Positions 8,757 to 18,349 of a DNA stretch of 64,000 nucleotides are shown piece by piece. Position numbers and translations under genes: made by a program. Under the pieces are notes generated by a model, which worked only from the letters and a program-made list of their open reading frames with translations, made no database searches and was not told where the DNA came from. The stretch comes from Aquipseudomonas guryensis (GTDB taxonomy: Bacteria; Pseudomonadota; Gammaproteobacteria; Pseudomonadales; Pseudomonadaceae): NCBI RefSeq assembly GCF_014164785.1, contig NZ_JACJFN010000002.1:62001-126000 (forward strand), in the 5' to 3' direction. Each line of letters starts with the position of its first letter. Within the stretch, counting starts at the first letter, position 1.

Positions 8757-8821
8757 GGCGGCAGCCAGAAGCGGGATGTGGCGGCATAATAACAAACATC
8801 ATTGACCCTGAAAGCGGCCCC

Positions 8822-9691
8822 ATGAAAGTAGATCTGCACTGCCACAGTACCGCGTCGGACGGCGTTCTTGCCCCGTCCGTGGTGGTTGCGCGCGCCCATG
8901 AGCGGGGTGTGCAGATGCTGGCGCTGACCGATCACGACACCCTTGAGGGTCTCGACGAGGCACGCCAGACCGCTGCCGAGCTGGGCATGCAACTGGTCAA
9001 CGGCATCGAACTGTCCTGTACTTGGGGCGGCGCTACTATTCATGTATTGGGCTACGCCTTTGCCGCCGACGCCCCGGCGCTGCAGCAGGCCATCGGCGAA
9101 CTGCACCAGGGTCGCTGGCTGCGCGCCGAGGAAATTTCCCGGCGTCTGGAAGCCAAGGGCATGCCCGGTGCGCTGGACGGCGCGCGTGCCGTGCAACAGG
9201 CTCTGGGCGATAGCGGTAACGCGCCGGCGCGGCCGCACTTCGCCGAGTTTCTGGTGCGCGCCGGGCATGTGCGCGACCACGCCGAGGCGTTCCGCAAGTG
9301 GCTCGGCTCAGGCAAGCTGGGCGATGTGAAACAGCATTGGCCGACCCTGGAACAGGCGGTCGGCACTTTGCGTGAGGCGCGTGCCTGGATCAGCCTGGCG
9401 CACCCCTGGCAGTATGATTTCACCCGTAGCAAGCGGCGCCGTCTGGTCGCCGATTTCATCGCCGCCGGCGGTCATGCGCTGGAAGTGGTCAATGGCTTGC
9501 AACCGGCCGAGCAGGTCGGCGGGCTGGCCATTCTGGCGCGCGAATTCGGCATGCTGGCCAGCGTCGGCAGCGATTTCCATGCACCGGGCGACTGGTCGGA
9601 GTTGGGCATGTACCGTCCGTTACCCGAAGACCTGCCACCTTTGTGGGAGCGCTTCAACGATGTCCACAGCCCGAATATTGCTGCCCTCTGA
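8822..9691 (+). CDS. rnm: PHP-domain 5'-3' exoribonuclease RNase AM (YciV/TrpH)
   Basis: A 289-residue PHP-superfamily protein with the metal-binding motifs in order: DLHCHSTASDG (H6, H8), LTDHDT, GIELSC, AHPWQYD and SDFHAPGD. E. coli YciV is a 5'-3' exoribonuclease that matures the 5' ends of rRNAs and also acts on nucleoside 3',5'-bisphosphates. It is first gene of the run rnm-yciO-scpA-scpB; yciO begins 14 bp downstream. The start has the expected N-terminus directly at the first PHP motif. Confidence 0.85.
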   Translation: MKVDLHCHSTASDGVLAPSVVVARAHERGVQMLALTDHDTLEGLDEARQTAAELGMQLVNGIELSCTWGGATIHVLGYAFAADAPALQQAIGELHQGRWLRAEEISRRLEAKGMPGALDGARAVQQALGDSGNAPARPHFAEFLVRAGHVRDHAEAFRKWLGSGKLGDVKQHWPTLEQAVGTLREARAWISLAHPWQYDFTRSKRRRLVADFIAAGGHALEVVNGLQPAEQVGGLAILAREFGMLASVGSDFHAPGDWSELGMYRPLPEDLPPLWERFNDVHSPNIAAL

Positions 9692-9704
9692 ACAGGGAGA
9701 GGTT

Positions 9705-10337
9705 ATGAGTCAGTTTTTCCAGGTGCACCCGGAAAACCCCCAGGCGCGCCTGATCAAACAGGCCGTGGAGATCATCCGCGGTGGTGGCGTGGTGGTCTAT
9801 CCGACCGATTCGTCCTACGCGATTGGTTGCCTGATCGGCGACAAGGGCCCGGTCGAGCGCATCCGCCGCCTGCGCCAGCTGGACGACAAGCACAACTTCA
9901 CCCTGGTATGCAGCGATCTGTCGCAGATCGGCCTGTTCGCCAAGGTCGATACCGCCGCCTTCCGCGTGCTCAAGGCACATACCCCGGGGCCTTACACCTT
10001 TATCCTGAATGCCACCCGTGAAGTGCCGCGCATGCTCCTGCATCCCAAACGCCGTACCATCGGCCTGCGCGTACCGGGTCACCCGATCGCCCAGGCGCTG
10101 GCCGAGCAACTGGGCGAGCCGCTGATGAGCGTGAGCCTGATCCTACCTGGCGAAGAGTTGCCGATGAGCGATCCCTACGAGATGCGCCAGGTGCTCGAAC
10201 ACCATGTCGACCTGATCATCGATGGCGGTTACGGCGGCCTGGAGGCCTCCACCGTGGTCAACCTGGCCGATGGCGAGCCCGAGGTGCTGCGTGTCGGTTG
10301 TGGCGACCCCACGCCGTTTCAGGGTGACGAGGCGTGA
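9705..10337 (+). CDS. yciO: YciO/Sua5/YrdC-family RNA-binding protein
   Basis: A 210-residue protein of the YrdC fold, with PTDSSYAIGC near residue 34 and KRRTIGLRVP near residue 110. Members related to TsaC make threonylcarbamoyl-AMP for t6A in tRNA; YciO paralogues have weak activity and may have another role. The ATG at 9705 has an AGGGAGAGG Shine-Dalgarno seven bases before it. Its stop overlaps the GTG of scpA (GTGA). Assigned yciO rather than tsaC because of its length and its rnm-scpA neighbourhood. Confidence 0.82.
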   Translation: MSQFFQVHPENPQARLIKQAVEIIRGGGVVVYPTDSSYAIGCLIGDKGPVERIRRLRQLDDKHNFTLVCSDLSQIGLFAKVDTAAFRVLKAHTPGPYTFILNATREVPRMLLHPKRRTIGLRVPGHPIAQALAEQLGEPLMSVSLILPGEELPMSDPYEMRQVLEHHVDLIIDGGYGGLEASTVVNLADGEPEVLRVGCGDPTPFQGDEA

Positions 10338-11146
10338 GCGAAACCCTGGATGTACAGGCGGGCGCCCAGCAGGAGCTGCCCTTCGCCTTGGTCTACGGTC
10401 AGGCCGTTACCGAGCTGCCGCTCGACCTGTATATCCCGCCGGATGCCCTGGAAGTCTTCCTCGAAGCCTTTGAAGGCCCGCTCGACCTGCTGCTGTACCT
10501 GATCCGCAAACAGAACATCGACATTCTCGATATCCCGGTGGCCGAGATCACCAAGCAGTACATGGGCTATGTCGAGCTGATGCAGTCGGTACGCCTGGAG
10601 CTGGCTGCCGAGTACCTGGTGATGGCCGCCATGCTTGCCGAGATCAAGTCGCGCATGCTGCTGCCGCGCTCCAGCGAAGTCGAGGATGAGGAAGACGATC
10701 CGCGCGCCGAACTGATCCGCCGCCTGCAGGAATACGAACGCTACAAGGCCGCCGCCGAAGGCCTGGACGAGTTGCCACGGGTCGGTCGCGATCTCACCGT
10801 GCCCAAGCTCGACGCCCCCGAGGCCAGGGCGCGCAAGCTGTTGCCGGATGTCAGCCTGGAAGAGCTGCTGCTGTCCATGGCCGAAGTGCTGCGGCGTGGC
10901 GACATGTTCGAGAGCCACCAGATCACCCGCGAGGTGCTGTCCACCCGCGAACGCATGAGCGAGGTGCTGGAGCGGCTCAAGGGTGGCGCTTTCGTGCCGT
11001 TCGTCGAGCTGTTTGCGCTGGAGGAGGGGCGCCTCGGCGTAGTCGTCACCTTTATGGCGGTGCTGGAACTGATCAAGGAGCAATTGGTTGAGCTTGTGCA
11101 GAATGAAGCCTTTGCGCCCATCCACGTGCGTGCCCGAGCCGAATAG
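10334..11146 (+). CDS. scpA: Segregation and condensation protein A
   Basis: A 270-residue kleisin-type protein. The N-terminal region has the ScpA signature FEGPLDLLLYLIRKQNIDI (about 44-62), the middle is acidic (EDEEDDPRAE), and the C-terminal winged helix contacts SMC. With ScpB and SMC it forms the condensin that organises the chromosome. It starts with GTG overlapping the yciO stop; scpB begins immediately after its TAG. Confidence 0.9.
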   Translation: MSETLDVQAGAQQELPFALVYGQAVTELPLDLYIPPDALEVFLEAFEGPLDLLLYLIRKQNIDILDIPVAEITKQYMGYVELMQSVRLELAAEYLVMAAMLAEIKSRMLLPRSSEVEDEEDDPRAELIRRLQEYERYKAAAEGLDELPRVGRDLTVPKLDAPEARARKLLPDVSLEELLLSMAEVLRRGDMFESHQITREVLSTRERMSEVLERLKGGAFVPFVELFALEEGRLGVVVTFMAVLELIKEQLVELVQNEAFAPIHVRARAE

Positions 11147-11944
11147 ATGAACCTGAGCGATCCCAAAGAACTGGCCAGCCTGCTGGAAGCCTTTCTCCTG
11201 GCCTCCGGCAAACCGCAATCGCTGGAGCGCATCTGCGAGCTGTTCGATGAAGCCGAGCGGCCGGAGCTGGCGACCATCCGCGATGCCCTGAGCATTCTCG
11301 CCGCCTCCTGCCAGGGGCGTGCCTTCGAGCTGAAGGAAGTTGCTTCCGGCTACCGTCTGCAGGTGCGCGAGAAGTTCGCGCCCTGGGTCGGCCGCCTGTG
11401 GGAAGAACGCCCGCAGCGCTACTCGCGGGCCATGCTCGAAACTCTGGCGCTGATCGCCTACCGCCAGCCGATCACCCGTGGCGAGATCGAGGATATCCGT
11501 GGTGTGGCGGTCAACAGCCAGATCGTCAAGACCCTGCTGGAGCGTGAGTGGATCCGCGTGGTCGGCCATCGCGACGTACCCGGCAAGCCGGCGATGCTTG
11601 CCACCACTCGGCAGTTCCTTGATCACTTCAACCTGAAGAACCTCGACGAGTTGCCGACCCTGGCCGAGCTGCGCGAGCTGGAGCCCGAGCCGATGCTGGC
11701 GCTGGACGACGACCTGCCGGTGCCGGCCGGCCTGCAGGCCCGCGCCGATGCCGCCGGCGAAGAAGAGGCTGCCGAGCCGCGCGACGAAACCAGCTTCCGC
11801 AGTCTGCTGGCCGAGCTGGATACGATGGAGCAGGGGTTGAAGACCGACTTCGACGATCTGGCCCTGGACGATGAGATCGAAGCTGAATCCGAGACTGCCG
11901 ACGAGTCGCTGGTCGACCTGGAAGGCAAGGATTCCCTGCATTGA
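11147..11944 (+). CDS. scpB: Segregation and condensation protein B
   Basis: A 265-residue protein: two winged-helix domains (about 1-165, with the conserved ETLALIAYRQPITRGEIEDIRG) that bind ScpA, then an acidic, probably disordered tail of about 90 residues rich in Glu and Asp. The tail is much longer than in Gram-positive ScpB but usual in Pseudomonas. The ATG follows directly on the scpA stop, so translation is coupled. Confidence 0.9.
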   Translation: MNLSDPKELASLLEAFLLASGKPQSLERICELFDEAERPELATIRDALSILAASCQGRAFELKEVASGYRLQVREKFAPWVGRLWEERPQRYSRAMLETLALIAYRQPITRGEIEDIRGVAVNSQIVKTLLEREWIRVVGHRDVPGKPAMLATTRQFLDHFNLKNLDELPTLAELRELEPEPMLALDDDLPVPAGLQARADAAGEEEAAEPRDETSFRSLLAELDTMEQGLKTDFDDLALDDEIEAESETADESLVDLEGKDSLH

Positions 11945-11954
11945 AATACTCCAC

Positions 11955-11983
11955 CGGCAGGATTGAGACGTTCAATCCTGCCG
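11955..11983 (+). terminator. Hairpin after scpB
   Basis: A perfect 12-bp stem (11955-11966 with 11972-11983) and five-base loop lies 10 bp after the scpB stop. There is no T-run, so it is either a weak terminator or an mRNA 3' stabiliser before the DUF1289 gene. Confidence 0.55.
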
Positions 11984-12035
11984 CTGTGATCCATGCCTTT
12001 ATGCTGGCCGGGCCTTCCCCACACAGGTTGCCGGC

Positions 12036-12221
12036 ATGAGCAAGAATCCCTGCATCGATATCTGCAAGTTCGCCGATGAAATCTGCCTCGGTTGCGGGCG
12101 CAGCAAGCGTGAGATCAAGGCCTGGAAGAAACTCGACAAGGCTGAGCGACACACGGTACTGGCCGAGTCCGCCCAGCGCCTGCAGGCGCTCAAGGCCAAG
12201 GGGCGGAGCAAATCCCGCTAG
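12036..12221 (+). CDS. DUF1289 small cysteine protein
   Basis: A 61-residue protein with NPCIDICKF (cysteines at 6 and 10) and ICLGCGRS (17 and 20), the four-cysteine pattern of DUF1289, followed by a basic tail (KAKGRSKSR). It probably binds zinc or an Fe-S centre; function is not established. It lies between scpB and rluB in the same direction, 123 bp before rluB. Confidence 0.82.
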   Translation: MSKNPCIDICKFADEICLGCGRSKREIKAWKKLDKAERHTVLAESAQRLQALKAKGRSKSR

Positions 12222-12344
12222 GCGGTCTATAGTCTGCCCGTGCGTCCTGCCAACTATCCGCGTATGATGCGCGACCCCTTTTGGCGCTGGCTCGGTTCGA
12301 GCGGGCGTCGTCCTCATCACTGAATACACCGGGAGGTGCCGAGC

Positions 12345-13541
12345 ATGAGTGAACACGAAGTCGACAGCGAACAAGTCCGCCCCAGCGGCGAGAAGCTGCA
12401 GAAAGTCCTGGCCCGCATGGGCCAAGGTTCCCGTCGCGATATCGAACAATGGATCAGCCAGGGCCGGGTCAAGGTCAATGGCGTGATTGCCACCCTCGGT
12501 GCGCGCGTCGACCTGCACGATGCCATCAGCGTCGACGGCCATCTGCTGAAACGCGAAGAAATGGCGGAAAGCGTGCGCCGCGTGCTGATCTACAACAAGC
12601 CGGAAGGCGAGATCTGCACCCGTGACGACCCGGAAGGTCGCCCCACCGTATTTGATCGCCTGCCGCGGCCGAAAGAAGGGCGTTGGATCAACATTGGTCG
12701 TCTCGACATCAATACCACCGGCCTGCTGATGTTCACCACCGACGGTGAGCTGGCCAACCGCCTGATGCACCCCTCCTACGAGATGGACCGCGAATACGCG
12801 GTGCGTGTGCGCGGCGAAGTCACCGACGAGATGATCGAGCAGCTCAAGGCCGGCGTGATGCTGGAAGACGGCCCGGCCAAGTTCACCGATATCAAGGAAG
12901 CGCCGCGCGGCGACGGTTTCAACCACTGGTACCACTGCGTGGTGATGGAAGGGCGCAACCGCGAAGTGCGCCGCCTGTGGGAGTCCCAGGGCCTGGTGGT
13001 CAGCCGCCTGAAACGCGTGCGTTTCGGCCCGGTGTTCATGACTTCCGACCTGCCCATGGGCCGCTGGCGCGAACTGACCCAGCGCGAGATCGACATCCTC
13101 AGCGAGGAAGTCGGCCTGCAATCGGTGGCGCTGCCGGCGATGAAAGAGAAGATGCGCGACAAGCTCGACCGCCTGCAGCGCAAGTCGGCACGTCCGCTGG
13201 GCAAGGGCGAACGGCCCAAGCGCGTGTTGCGTCCGTCGCTGGATCTCAGTGTCGGCGCCGATGCCCCGCGTCCGGCCCGCGCACCGCGTGGCGAAGGTGC
13301 TGAGCGTGCTCCACGCGCCCCGCGTAAAGAAGGTGGCGAGCAGTCGCGCGCTCCACGTGCGCCGCGTAAGGATTCCGGCGAGCGGCGTGAAGGTGGGCGT
13401 GGTTCGGCGGTGGCCGAGCGTCCGGCAGACGTGAACAAGAAGCGCACGCCGCGCCCGGCCAACGAGTCGAGCGAGCGTCCGGCACGCAAGCCGCGCCCAA
13501 GTGGCGATGGGCAACGTCCGGGGTTTGGGCGCAAGCGCTGA
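12345..13541 (+). CDS. rluB: 23S rRNA pseudouridine synthase RluB with long basic tail
   Basis: A 398-residue protein: S4 domain (about 16-62), catalytic domain with D121 in GRLDINTTG, and from about residue 270 a low-complexity tail rich in Arg, Pro, Ala and Gly with repeated RAPR units. RluB modifies U2605 of 23S rRNA; the tail probably adds nonspecific RNA binding. The ATG at 12345 is chosen because a GGGAGG Shine-Dalgarno ends nine bases before it, which excludes the GTG at 12336. Its stop is followed by a terminator shared with the convergent cyclase gene. Confidence 0.9.
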   Translation: MSEHEVDSEQVRPSGEKLQKVLARMGQGSRRDIEQWISQGRVKVNGVIATLGARVDLHDAISVDGHLLKREEMAESVRRVLIYNKPEGEICTRDDPEGRPTVFDRLPRPKEGRWINIGRLDINTTGLLMFTTDGELANRLMHPSYEMDREYAVRVRGEVTDEMIEQLKAGVMLEDGPAKFTDIKEAPRGDGFNHWYHCVVMEGRNREVRRLWESQGLVVSRLKRVRFGPVFMTSDLPMGRWRELTQREIDILSEEVGLQSVALPAMKEKMRDKLDRLQRKSARPLGKGERPKRVLRPSLDLSVGADAPRPARAPRGEGAERAPRAPRKEGGEQSRAPRAPRKDSGERREGGRGSAVAERPADVNKKRTPRPANESSERPARKPRPSGDGQRPGFGRKR

Positions 13542-13553
13542 ATCCAGGCAAAT

Positions 13554-13583
13554 AAAAAAGGGCTCTACGGAGCCCTTTTTTAT
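13554..13583. terminator. Bidirectional intrinsic terminator
   Basis: A stem of GGGCTC/GAGCCC flanked by A-run on the left and T-run on the right, so it can stop both rluB (plus) and the convergent diguanylate cyclase (minus). Confidence 0.9.
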
Positions 13584-13593
13584 TACGCGACGA

Positions 13594-14520
13594 TCAGCCG
13601 GCCATGGACAGGCGATTGCGCCCCTCGCGCTTGGACACATACAGCGCGTTGTCGGCGCGGCGTTGCAGGCTGTCGACTGACTCGCCCGCCAGCAGGGTGG
13701 CGCAGCCGATGCTGATGGTCAGGTCGATGGCACGGTTTTCCACCAGGTATTGCAGTCCCAGTATGGCCATGCGCAGGCGCTCGCCGACCATGGCGGCGGC
13801 TTCGCGGTTGGTGTTGGAGAGCAGCACCATGAACTCCTCGCCGCCGTAGCGGAACACCATGTCGATGTTGCGCAGGCTGTTTTTCAGCGCGCCGGCCACG
13901 GCCTTGAGCACTTCGTCACCGGTGATGTGGCCGTGGGTGTCATTGATCCGCTTGAAGTGGTCGATGTCCAGCATTAGCACCGACAGCGGCTGCAAGTTGC
14001 GTCGGGCCAGGTCGATCTCGCGTTGCAGGGCCTGGTTCATGGCGATGCGGTTGCCGGTGTCGGTCAGTGGGTCACGCAGGGCGGTCTGCAGGGCGGCGCG
14101 GTAGAGCAGGGCGTTGCGCAGCGGGAACAGCAGGCTGGCCAACAGGGACTCAAGCTGGCCCAGCTCGTCTTCGCTGAAACGCTGGTTGCGGCGGAATACC
14201 AGTTCACCCAGGTATTCGCCTTCGTGGCTGAGGCGGTAGCCTGCCGAGTGGTTGGCGCGTTCGCCCAGTTCCAGGCGCAGATCGCAGGAAGCCAGTTGAT
14301 AGCTCAGTGCGCCCAGCGGCACCAGGCGCTGCACTTCACGGAAGAACAGTTCGAGGATGCGATCGACTTCCAGCGAGGTCTGCAGCTGCATGCCCAGTTG
14401 CTGGCGCAGCTGCCCCAGGCTAACCGGCTTCAGAACCTGCTGTGCCGCCCGGGCATAGCCGAGGCGCTGCAGCTTGGCGGCGTCGAAATCGATGGTGTTG
14501 GACTGATTGTGCGGAGCCAT
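13594..14520 (-). CDS. Soluble diguanylate cyclase
   Basis: A 308-residue cytoplasmic protein. The first 150 residues look like a GAF-type or similar sensory domain without membrane helices; the C-terminal GGDEF domain has the intact active site GGEEF and an RNID I-site exactly five residues before it. An active, product-inhibited cyclase is expected. The ATG at 14520 is chosen; a TTG three codons upstream is possible. Location after rluB and before yciK matches PA3177 of P. aeruginosa. Confidence 0.86.
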   Translation of the reverse strand: MAPHNQSNTIDFDAAKLQRLGYARAAQQVLKPVSLGQLRQQLGMQLQTSLEVDRILELFFREVQRLVPLGALSYQLASCDLRLELGERANHSAGYRLSHEGEYLGELVFRRNQRFSEDELGQLESLLASLLFPLRNALLYRAALQTALRDPLTDTGNRIAMNQALQREIDLARRNLQPLSVLMLDIDHFKRINDTHGHITGDEVLKAVAGALKNSLRNIDMVFRYGGEEFMVLLSNTNREAAAMVGERLRMAILGLQYLVENRAIDLTISIGCATLLAGESVDSLQRRADNALYVSKREGRNRLSMAG

Positions 14521-14690
14521 GGAACTCAACCTCTGGCGCTGGGCGCTGTGATGACTGAGCTAGAGCGAATTCCATGCCAATTAAATAAAGTTGTTTTATT
14601 TCATTGGGTTAGCTGGATTTTTTGCGTTCTTGCGGCAAAGCATTGCCGGTTGTTTGGCGGTGATGGTGGCAATGTGATGCCGTTCACGGA

Positions 14691-14717
14691 AAGCGGCCGC
14701 CGGAAAACCGGCGGCGC
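14691..14717 (-). terminator. Hairpin after yciK
   Basis: A perfect 8-bp GC stem (GCCGCCGG/CCGGCGGC) with an AAAA loop lies just past the yciK stop. The T-run is poor, so termination may be incomplete. The rest of the 14521-14727 gap is AT-rich at 14570-14610 and probably holds the promoter of the cyclase gene. Confidence 0.6.
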
Positions 14718-14727
14718 TGTTGCAGAG

Positions 14728-15468
14728 TTATTGCGCGTCGAATGCCTGGCCGTTGACGCCCTTGCTGTCCGGGCCCATCAGGTACAGATAGACCGGCATG
14801 ATGGCGTCTGGCTCCGGGTTGTTCGCCGGGTTTTCCCCCGGGTAGGCCTGGGCGCGCATGCTGGTACGGGTGGCGCCCGGGTTGATACTGTTGGCGCGCA
14901 CGTTGCTGATGCCGTCAACTTCATCAGCCAGGGTCTGCATCAGGCCTTCGGTGGCGAATTTGGAGACCGCATAGGCACCCCAGTAAGCGCGACCCTTGCG
15001 GCCGACACTGCTGGAGGTGAACAGCACGGAGGCATCATCCGACAGCTTGAGCAGCGGCAGCAGCGTGCTGGTGAGCATGAACATGGCATTCACGTTGACC
15101 TGCATAACGCGCATGAAGTTGTCGCCGGACAGCTGCTCCAGCGGTGTGCGTGGACCGATGATGGCGGCGTTGTGCAGCAGGCCGTCGATCTTGCCGAACT
15201 CGCTTTCCAGCATCGCGGCCAGTTCGTCGTACTGGTGCGGTAGGGCGGTTTCCAGGTTGAACGGGATTACCGCCGGTTGCGGGTGGCCGGCGGCTTCGAT
15301 CTCGTCGTACACCGCGGTCAGGTTGGCTTCGGTCTTGCCCAGCAGCAACACGGTGGCGCCATGGGCGGCGAAGGACTTGGCGGCAGCGGCGCCGATGCCG
15401 CGGCCGGCGCCGGTGACCAGGATCACTCGACCTTGCAGCAGATCGGGGCGGGCTTGGTAGTCAAACAT
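14728..15468 (-). CDS. yciK: YciK-family short-chain dehydrogenase
   Basis: A 246-residue SDR protein: cofactor motif TGAGRGIG near residue 20, NAAIIG, catalytic Ser in SSSVGRKG, and YAVSK catalytic Tyr/Lys. YciK is a conserved NAD(P)-dependent oxidoreductase whose natural substrate is not established. It is last gene of the run mtaD-ubiG-mupP-yciK, 47 bp after mupP. Confidence 0.85.
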   Translation of the reverse strand: MFDYQARPDLLQGRVILVTGAGRGIGAAAAKSFAAHGATVLLLGKTEANLTAVYDEIEAAGHPQPAVIPFNLETALPHQYDELAAMLESEFGKIDGLLHNAAIIGPRTPLEQLSGDNFMRVMQVNVNAMFMLTSTLLPLLKLSDDASVLFTSSSVGRKGRAYWGAYAVSKFATEGLMQTLADEVDGISNVRANSINPGATRTSMRAQAYPGENPANNPEPDAIMPVYLYLMGPDSKGVNGQAFDAQ

Positions 15469-15515
15469 GCGGAAGTCTCTCTAAATAGATGTGGCTGAGG
15501 GCCTTGATAGGGCGT

Positions 15516-16187
15516 TCAGCAGCTGCACAGGGCGCGATCGAGCACGCCGCGTAATTCCAGGGGATGCTCCACTACCACGTCGGCACCCCAGTGGCGGGGG
15601 TTGTCGTCTGGGTGGATGTAGCCGTAGGTGACCGCGGCGGTCTTGCAGCCAGCTGCGCGGCCGGCTTCGATGTCGCGCGCGTCGTCACCGACGAACAGCA
15701 CTTCACCGGGCTGTACGCCGATCTTCTGGCAGGCCAGCAGGAGCATTTCCGGGTCCGGTTTGCTGCGGCTGACGTGATCCGGGCAGACCAGTACCGCCGA
15801 GCGCTCGGCCAGACCCAGTTGCTGCATGATCGGTTCGGCGAAACATACCGGCTTGTTGGTCGCCACGCCCCAAATCAGCTTGGCCTGCTCGATATCGGCG
15901 AGCAGTTCGGCCATGCCGGCGAACGGCTTGCTCAGCACCGCGCAGTGCTGCTGATAACGTTCGAGGAACTCCAGGCGCAGGGCCTCGAAGCCCTCGGCCT
16001 GGATGTCCATGGCGAAGGTGGCGGCCACCATGGCGCGGGCGCCGCCGGATATCTGGTCGCGGATCAGCTGGTCGTCCACCGCCGGCAGGTCGCGCGCCTT
16101 GAGCATGGCCTGGCATACGGCGATGAAGTCCGGGGCGGTGTCCAGCAGGGTTCCGTCCATGTCGAAGAGTACGGCTCGCAAACGCAT
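15516..16187 (-). CDS. mupP: N-acetylmuramic acid 6-phosphate phosphatase
   Basis: A 223-residue HAD phosphatase with motif I DMDGTLLD, motif II ATNKP, motif III Lys in SKPDPEMLL and motif [12 protein letters not shown]. In Pseudomonas MupP dephosphorylates MurNAc-6-P in the AnmK-MupP-AmgK-MurU peptidoglycan recycling route that bypasses de novo UDP-MurNAc synthesis and contributes to fosfomycin tolerance. Its position directly after ubiG (5 bp gap) matches PA3172 and supports mupP over the similar gph phosphatase. Confidence 0.87.
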   Translation of the reverse strand: MRLRAVLFDMDGTLLDTAPDFIAVCQAMLKARDLPAVDDQLIRDQISGGARAMVAATFAMDIQAEGFEALRLEFLERYQQHCAVLSKPFAGMAELLADIEQAKLIWGVATNKPVCFAEPIMQQLGLAERSAVLVCPDHVSRSKPDPEMLLLACQKIGVQPGEVLFVGDDARDIEAGRAAGCKTAAVTYGYIHPDDNPRHWGADVVVEHPLELRGVLDRALCSC

Positions 16188-16192
16188 GCGCC

Positions 16193-16891
16193 TTACTCCT
16201 CGCGCAGGGTCTGGATCATGTAGTTGACGTCCACATCGCTGGCCAGTTTGTAGTGCTTGGTCAGCGGGTTGTAGGTCAGGCCGATGATGTCTTTGACGGT
16301 CAGGCCGGCAGCGCGGCTCCAGGCGCCCAGTTCGGAGGGGCGGATGAACTTCTTGAAGTCATGGGTGCCGCGTGGCAGCAGGCGCAGGATGTATTCGGCG
16401 CCGACCACGGCGAACAGGTAGGCCTTGGGGTTGCGGTTGATGGTGGAGAAGAACACCTGGCCGCCAGGCTTGACCATGCGGTAGCAGGCGCCGATCACCG
16501 AGGAGGGGTCCGGCACGTGCTCTAGCATCTCCAGGCAGGTGACCACGTCGAACTGGCCGGGCATTTCTTCGGCCAGCGCTTCGGCGGTGATCTGCCGGTA
16601 TTCGACATTGACCCCGGACTCCAGCTGGTGCAGCTGGGCCACGGCCAGCGGCGCTTCGCCCATATCGATGCCGGTCACCGTGGCGCCACGCTGGGCCATG
16701 GATTCGCTAAGGATGCCGCCGCCGCAGCCGACGTCGAGCACCTTCTTGCCTGCCAGGCCGACGCGCTCGTCGATCCAGTTGACGCGCAGCGGGTTGATGT
16801 CGTGCAGTGGCTTGAACTCGCTCTCGCGGTCCCACCAGCGGTGGGCGAGGGCTTCGAACTTGGCGATTTCGGCGTGGTCGACGTTGCTCAT
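16193..16891 (-). CDS. ubiG: Ubiquinone biosynthesis O-methyltransferase UbiG
   Basis: A 232-residue SAM-dependent methyltransferase. The SAM-binding motif [13 protein letters not shown] lies near residue 50 and the family-specific [12 protein letters not shown] near residue 180. UbiG does both O-methylations of ubiquinone synthesis. It lies between mtaD (18 bp upstream) and mupP (5 bp downstream), so it is within an operon. Confidence 0.92.
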   Translation of the reverse strand: MSNVDHAEIAKFEALAHRWWDRESEFKPLHDINPLRVNWIDERVGLAGKKVLDVGCGGGILSESMAQRGATVTGIDMGEAPLAVAQLHQLESGVNVEYRQITAEALAEEMPGQFDVVTCLEMLEHVPDPSSVIGACYRMVKPGGQVFFSTINRNPKAYLFAVVGAEYILRLLPRGTHDFKKFIRPSELGAWSRAAGLTVKDIIGLTYNPLTKHYKLASDVDVNYMIQTLREE

Positions 16892-16909
16892 GGGATGTCC
16901 TTTAAAACC

Positions 16910-18244
16910 TTAAATCGAATGCTTGTCGGCAATGCGCGCGCCCCAGGCGCGGGCATTGGCGATGATGTGGTCTTCGTCCAGGCGGGTCAGGCGGCCCTGG
17001 TCGAGCAGTTGTTTGCCGCCGACCCACAGGTGCTGCACGCAGCTGCGACTGCCGGCATAGATCAGTTGCGACACCGGATCGTAGACCGGTTGCTGGGCCA
17101 GGCCGGAGAGGTCGAAGGCGACCAGGTCGGCCAGCTTGCCCAGCTCCAGCGAGCCGGTTTGCTCGTCCAGGCCGAGGGCGCGGGCACCATTGAGGGTGGC
17201 CATGCGCAGGGCGCTGTGGGCATCCAGGGCGGTGGCGCTGCCGGCTACGGCCTTGGCCAGCAGGGCCGCGGTACGGGTTTCACCGAGCAGGTCGAGATTG
17301 TTGTTGCTGGCCGCGCCGTCGGTGCCGATGGCGACGTTGACCCCGGCCTGCCAGAGCTTCTCCACCGGGCAGAAGCCACTGGCCAGCTTGAGGTTGGACT
17401 CCGGGCAGTGGATCACGCTGCTGTTGCTTTCTACCAGCAGGGCGATGTCCTCGTCGCTGATCTGGGTCATGTGCACAGCCTGGAAGCGCGGGCCGAGCAG
17501 GCCGAGGCCGGCCAGGCGCTGCAGTGGACGCATGCCGTGCAGCTCCAGGCTCTGCTGCACCTCGAAGGCGGTTTCGTGCACGTGCATATGAATGCCGGCA
17601 TCCAGTTCCTCGGCCAGCATGCGCACGTTTTCCAGCTTGTCGTCGCTCACCGAGTAGGGCGCGTGCGGGCCGAAGGCGATCTTGATCCGTGGGTGCAGCT
17701 TGAGTTCGTCGAACAGCTTGAGGCCCTTGCGCAGTGCCTCGTCGGCGTCGCGGGCGCCAGGGGTGGGGAAGTCCAGAACGGGAATGGTCATCTGTGCGCG
17801 AATGCCACTCTTGTGCACCAGTTCGCTGGCCACTTCCGGGAAGAAGTACATGTCGGAGAAGCAGGTGATGCCGCCCTTGAGTTGTTCGGCGATGGCCAGT
17901 TCGGTGCCGTCGCGCACGAAGTCCTCATTGACCCACTTGGCTTCGGCCGGCCAGATATGGTCCTGCAGCCAGCTCATCAACGGCAGGTCGTCGGCCAGAC
18001 CGCGGAACAGGGTCATGGCCGCATGGCCGTGGGCGTTGATCAGGCCGGGAGTGAGCAGATGGCCCGGCAGCTCGCGGACTTCCCTGACCGGATGCTTGAG
18101 TGCCTCGGCGCGTGGCGCGATCAGGGCAATACGACCATCGCGGATGCCCAGCCCGTGTTCGCGCAGCACCACACCGGCAGGCTCGACCGGCACCAGCCAG
18201 GTGGGCAGGAGCAGCAGGTCGAGCGGCGCGCGCAGGTCGGGCAT
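16910..18244 (-). CDS. mtaD: Methylthioadenosine deaminase (TRZ/ATZ family)
   Basis: A 444-residue amidohydrolase: metal ligands in [18 protein letters not shown] and [10 protein letters not shown]. MtaD deaminates 5'-methylthioadenosine to methylthioinosine, the Pseudomonas variant of methionine salvage. Divergently placed from mtnA, a later enzyme of the same route, which supports this over a generic chlorohydrolase. The ATG at 18244 gives [14 protein letters not shown]; a much longer frame upstream is only antisense to mtnA. Confidence 0.87.
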   Translation of the reverse strand: MPDLRAPLDLLLLPTWLVPVEPAGVVLREHGLGIRDGRIALIAPRAEALKHPVREVRELPGHLLTPGLINAHGHAAMTLFRGLADDLPLMSWLQDHIWPAEAKWVNEDFVRDGTELAIAEQLKGGITCFSDMYFFPEVASELVHKSGIRAQMTIPVLDFPTPGARDADEALRKGLKLFDELKLHPRIKIAFGPHAPYSVSDDKLENVRMLAEELDAGIHMHVHETAFEVQQSLELHGMRPLQRLAGLGLLGPRFQAVHMTQISDEDIALLVESNSSVIHCPESNLKLASGFCPVEKLWQAGVNVAIGTDGAASNNNLDLLGETRTAALLAKAVAGSATALDAHSALRMATLNGARALGLDEQTGSLELGKLADLVAFDLSGLAQQPVYDPVSQLIYAGSRSCVQHLWVGGKQLLDQGRLTRLDEDHIIANARAWGARIADKHSI

Positions 18245-18309
18245 GACGTGATATCCGGGAAATAAAAAGGTGGCGGCAGTATAACTGAGCGATACCGGCG
18301 GAGGCTCGC

Positions 18310-18315
18310 TATAAT
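18310..18315 (+). promoter_or_regulatory. Perfect -10 box before mtnA
   Basis: TATAAT lies 35 bp before the mtnA start. The -35 region is weak (TGAGCG at 18 bp spacing). A TATACT on the minus strand (18279-18284) could serve mtaD in the same 105-bp divergent gap. Confidence 0.45.
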
Positions 18316-18349
18316 CCGCCGCTTTTCGTTTCTGCAAGTGGGGTGTGCC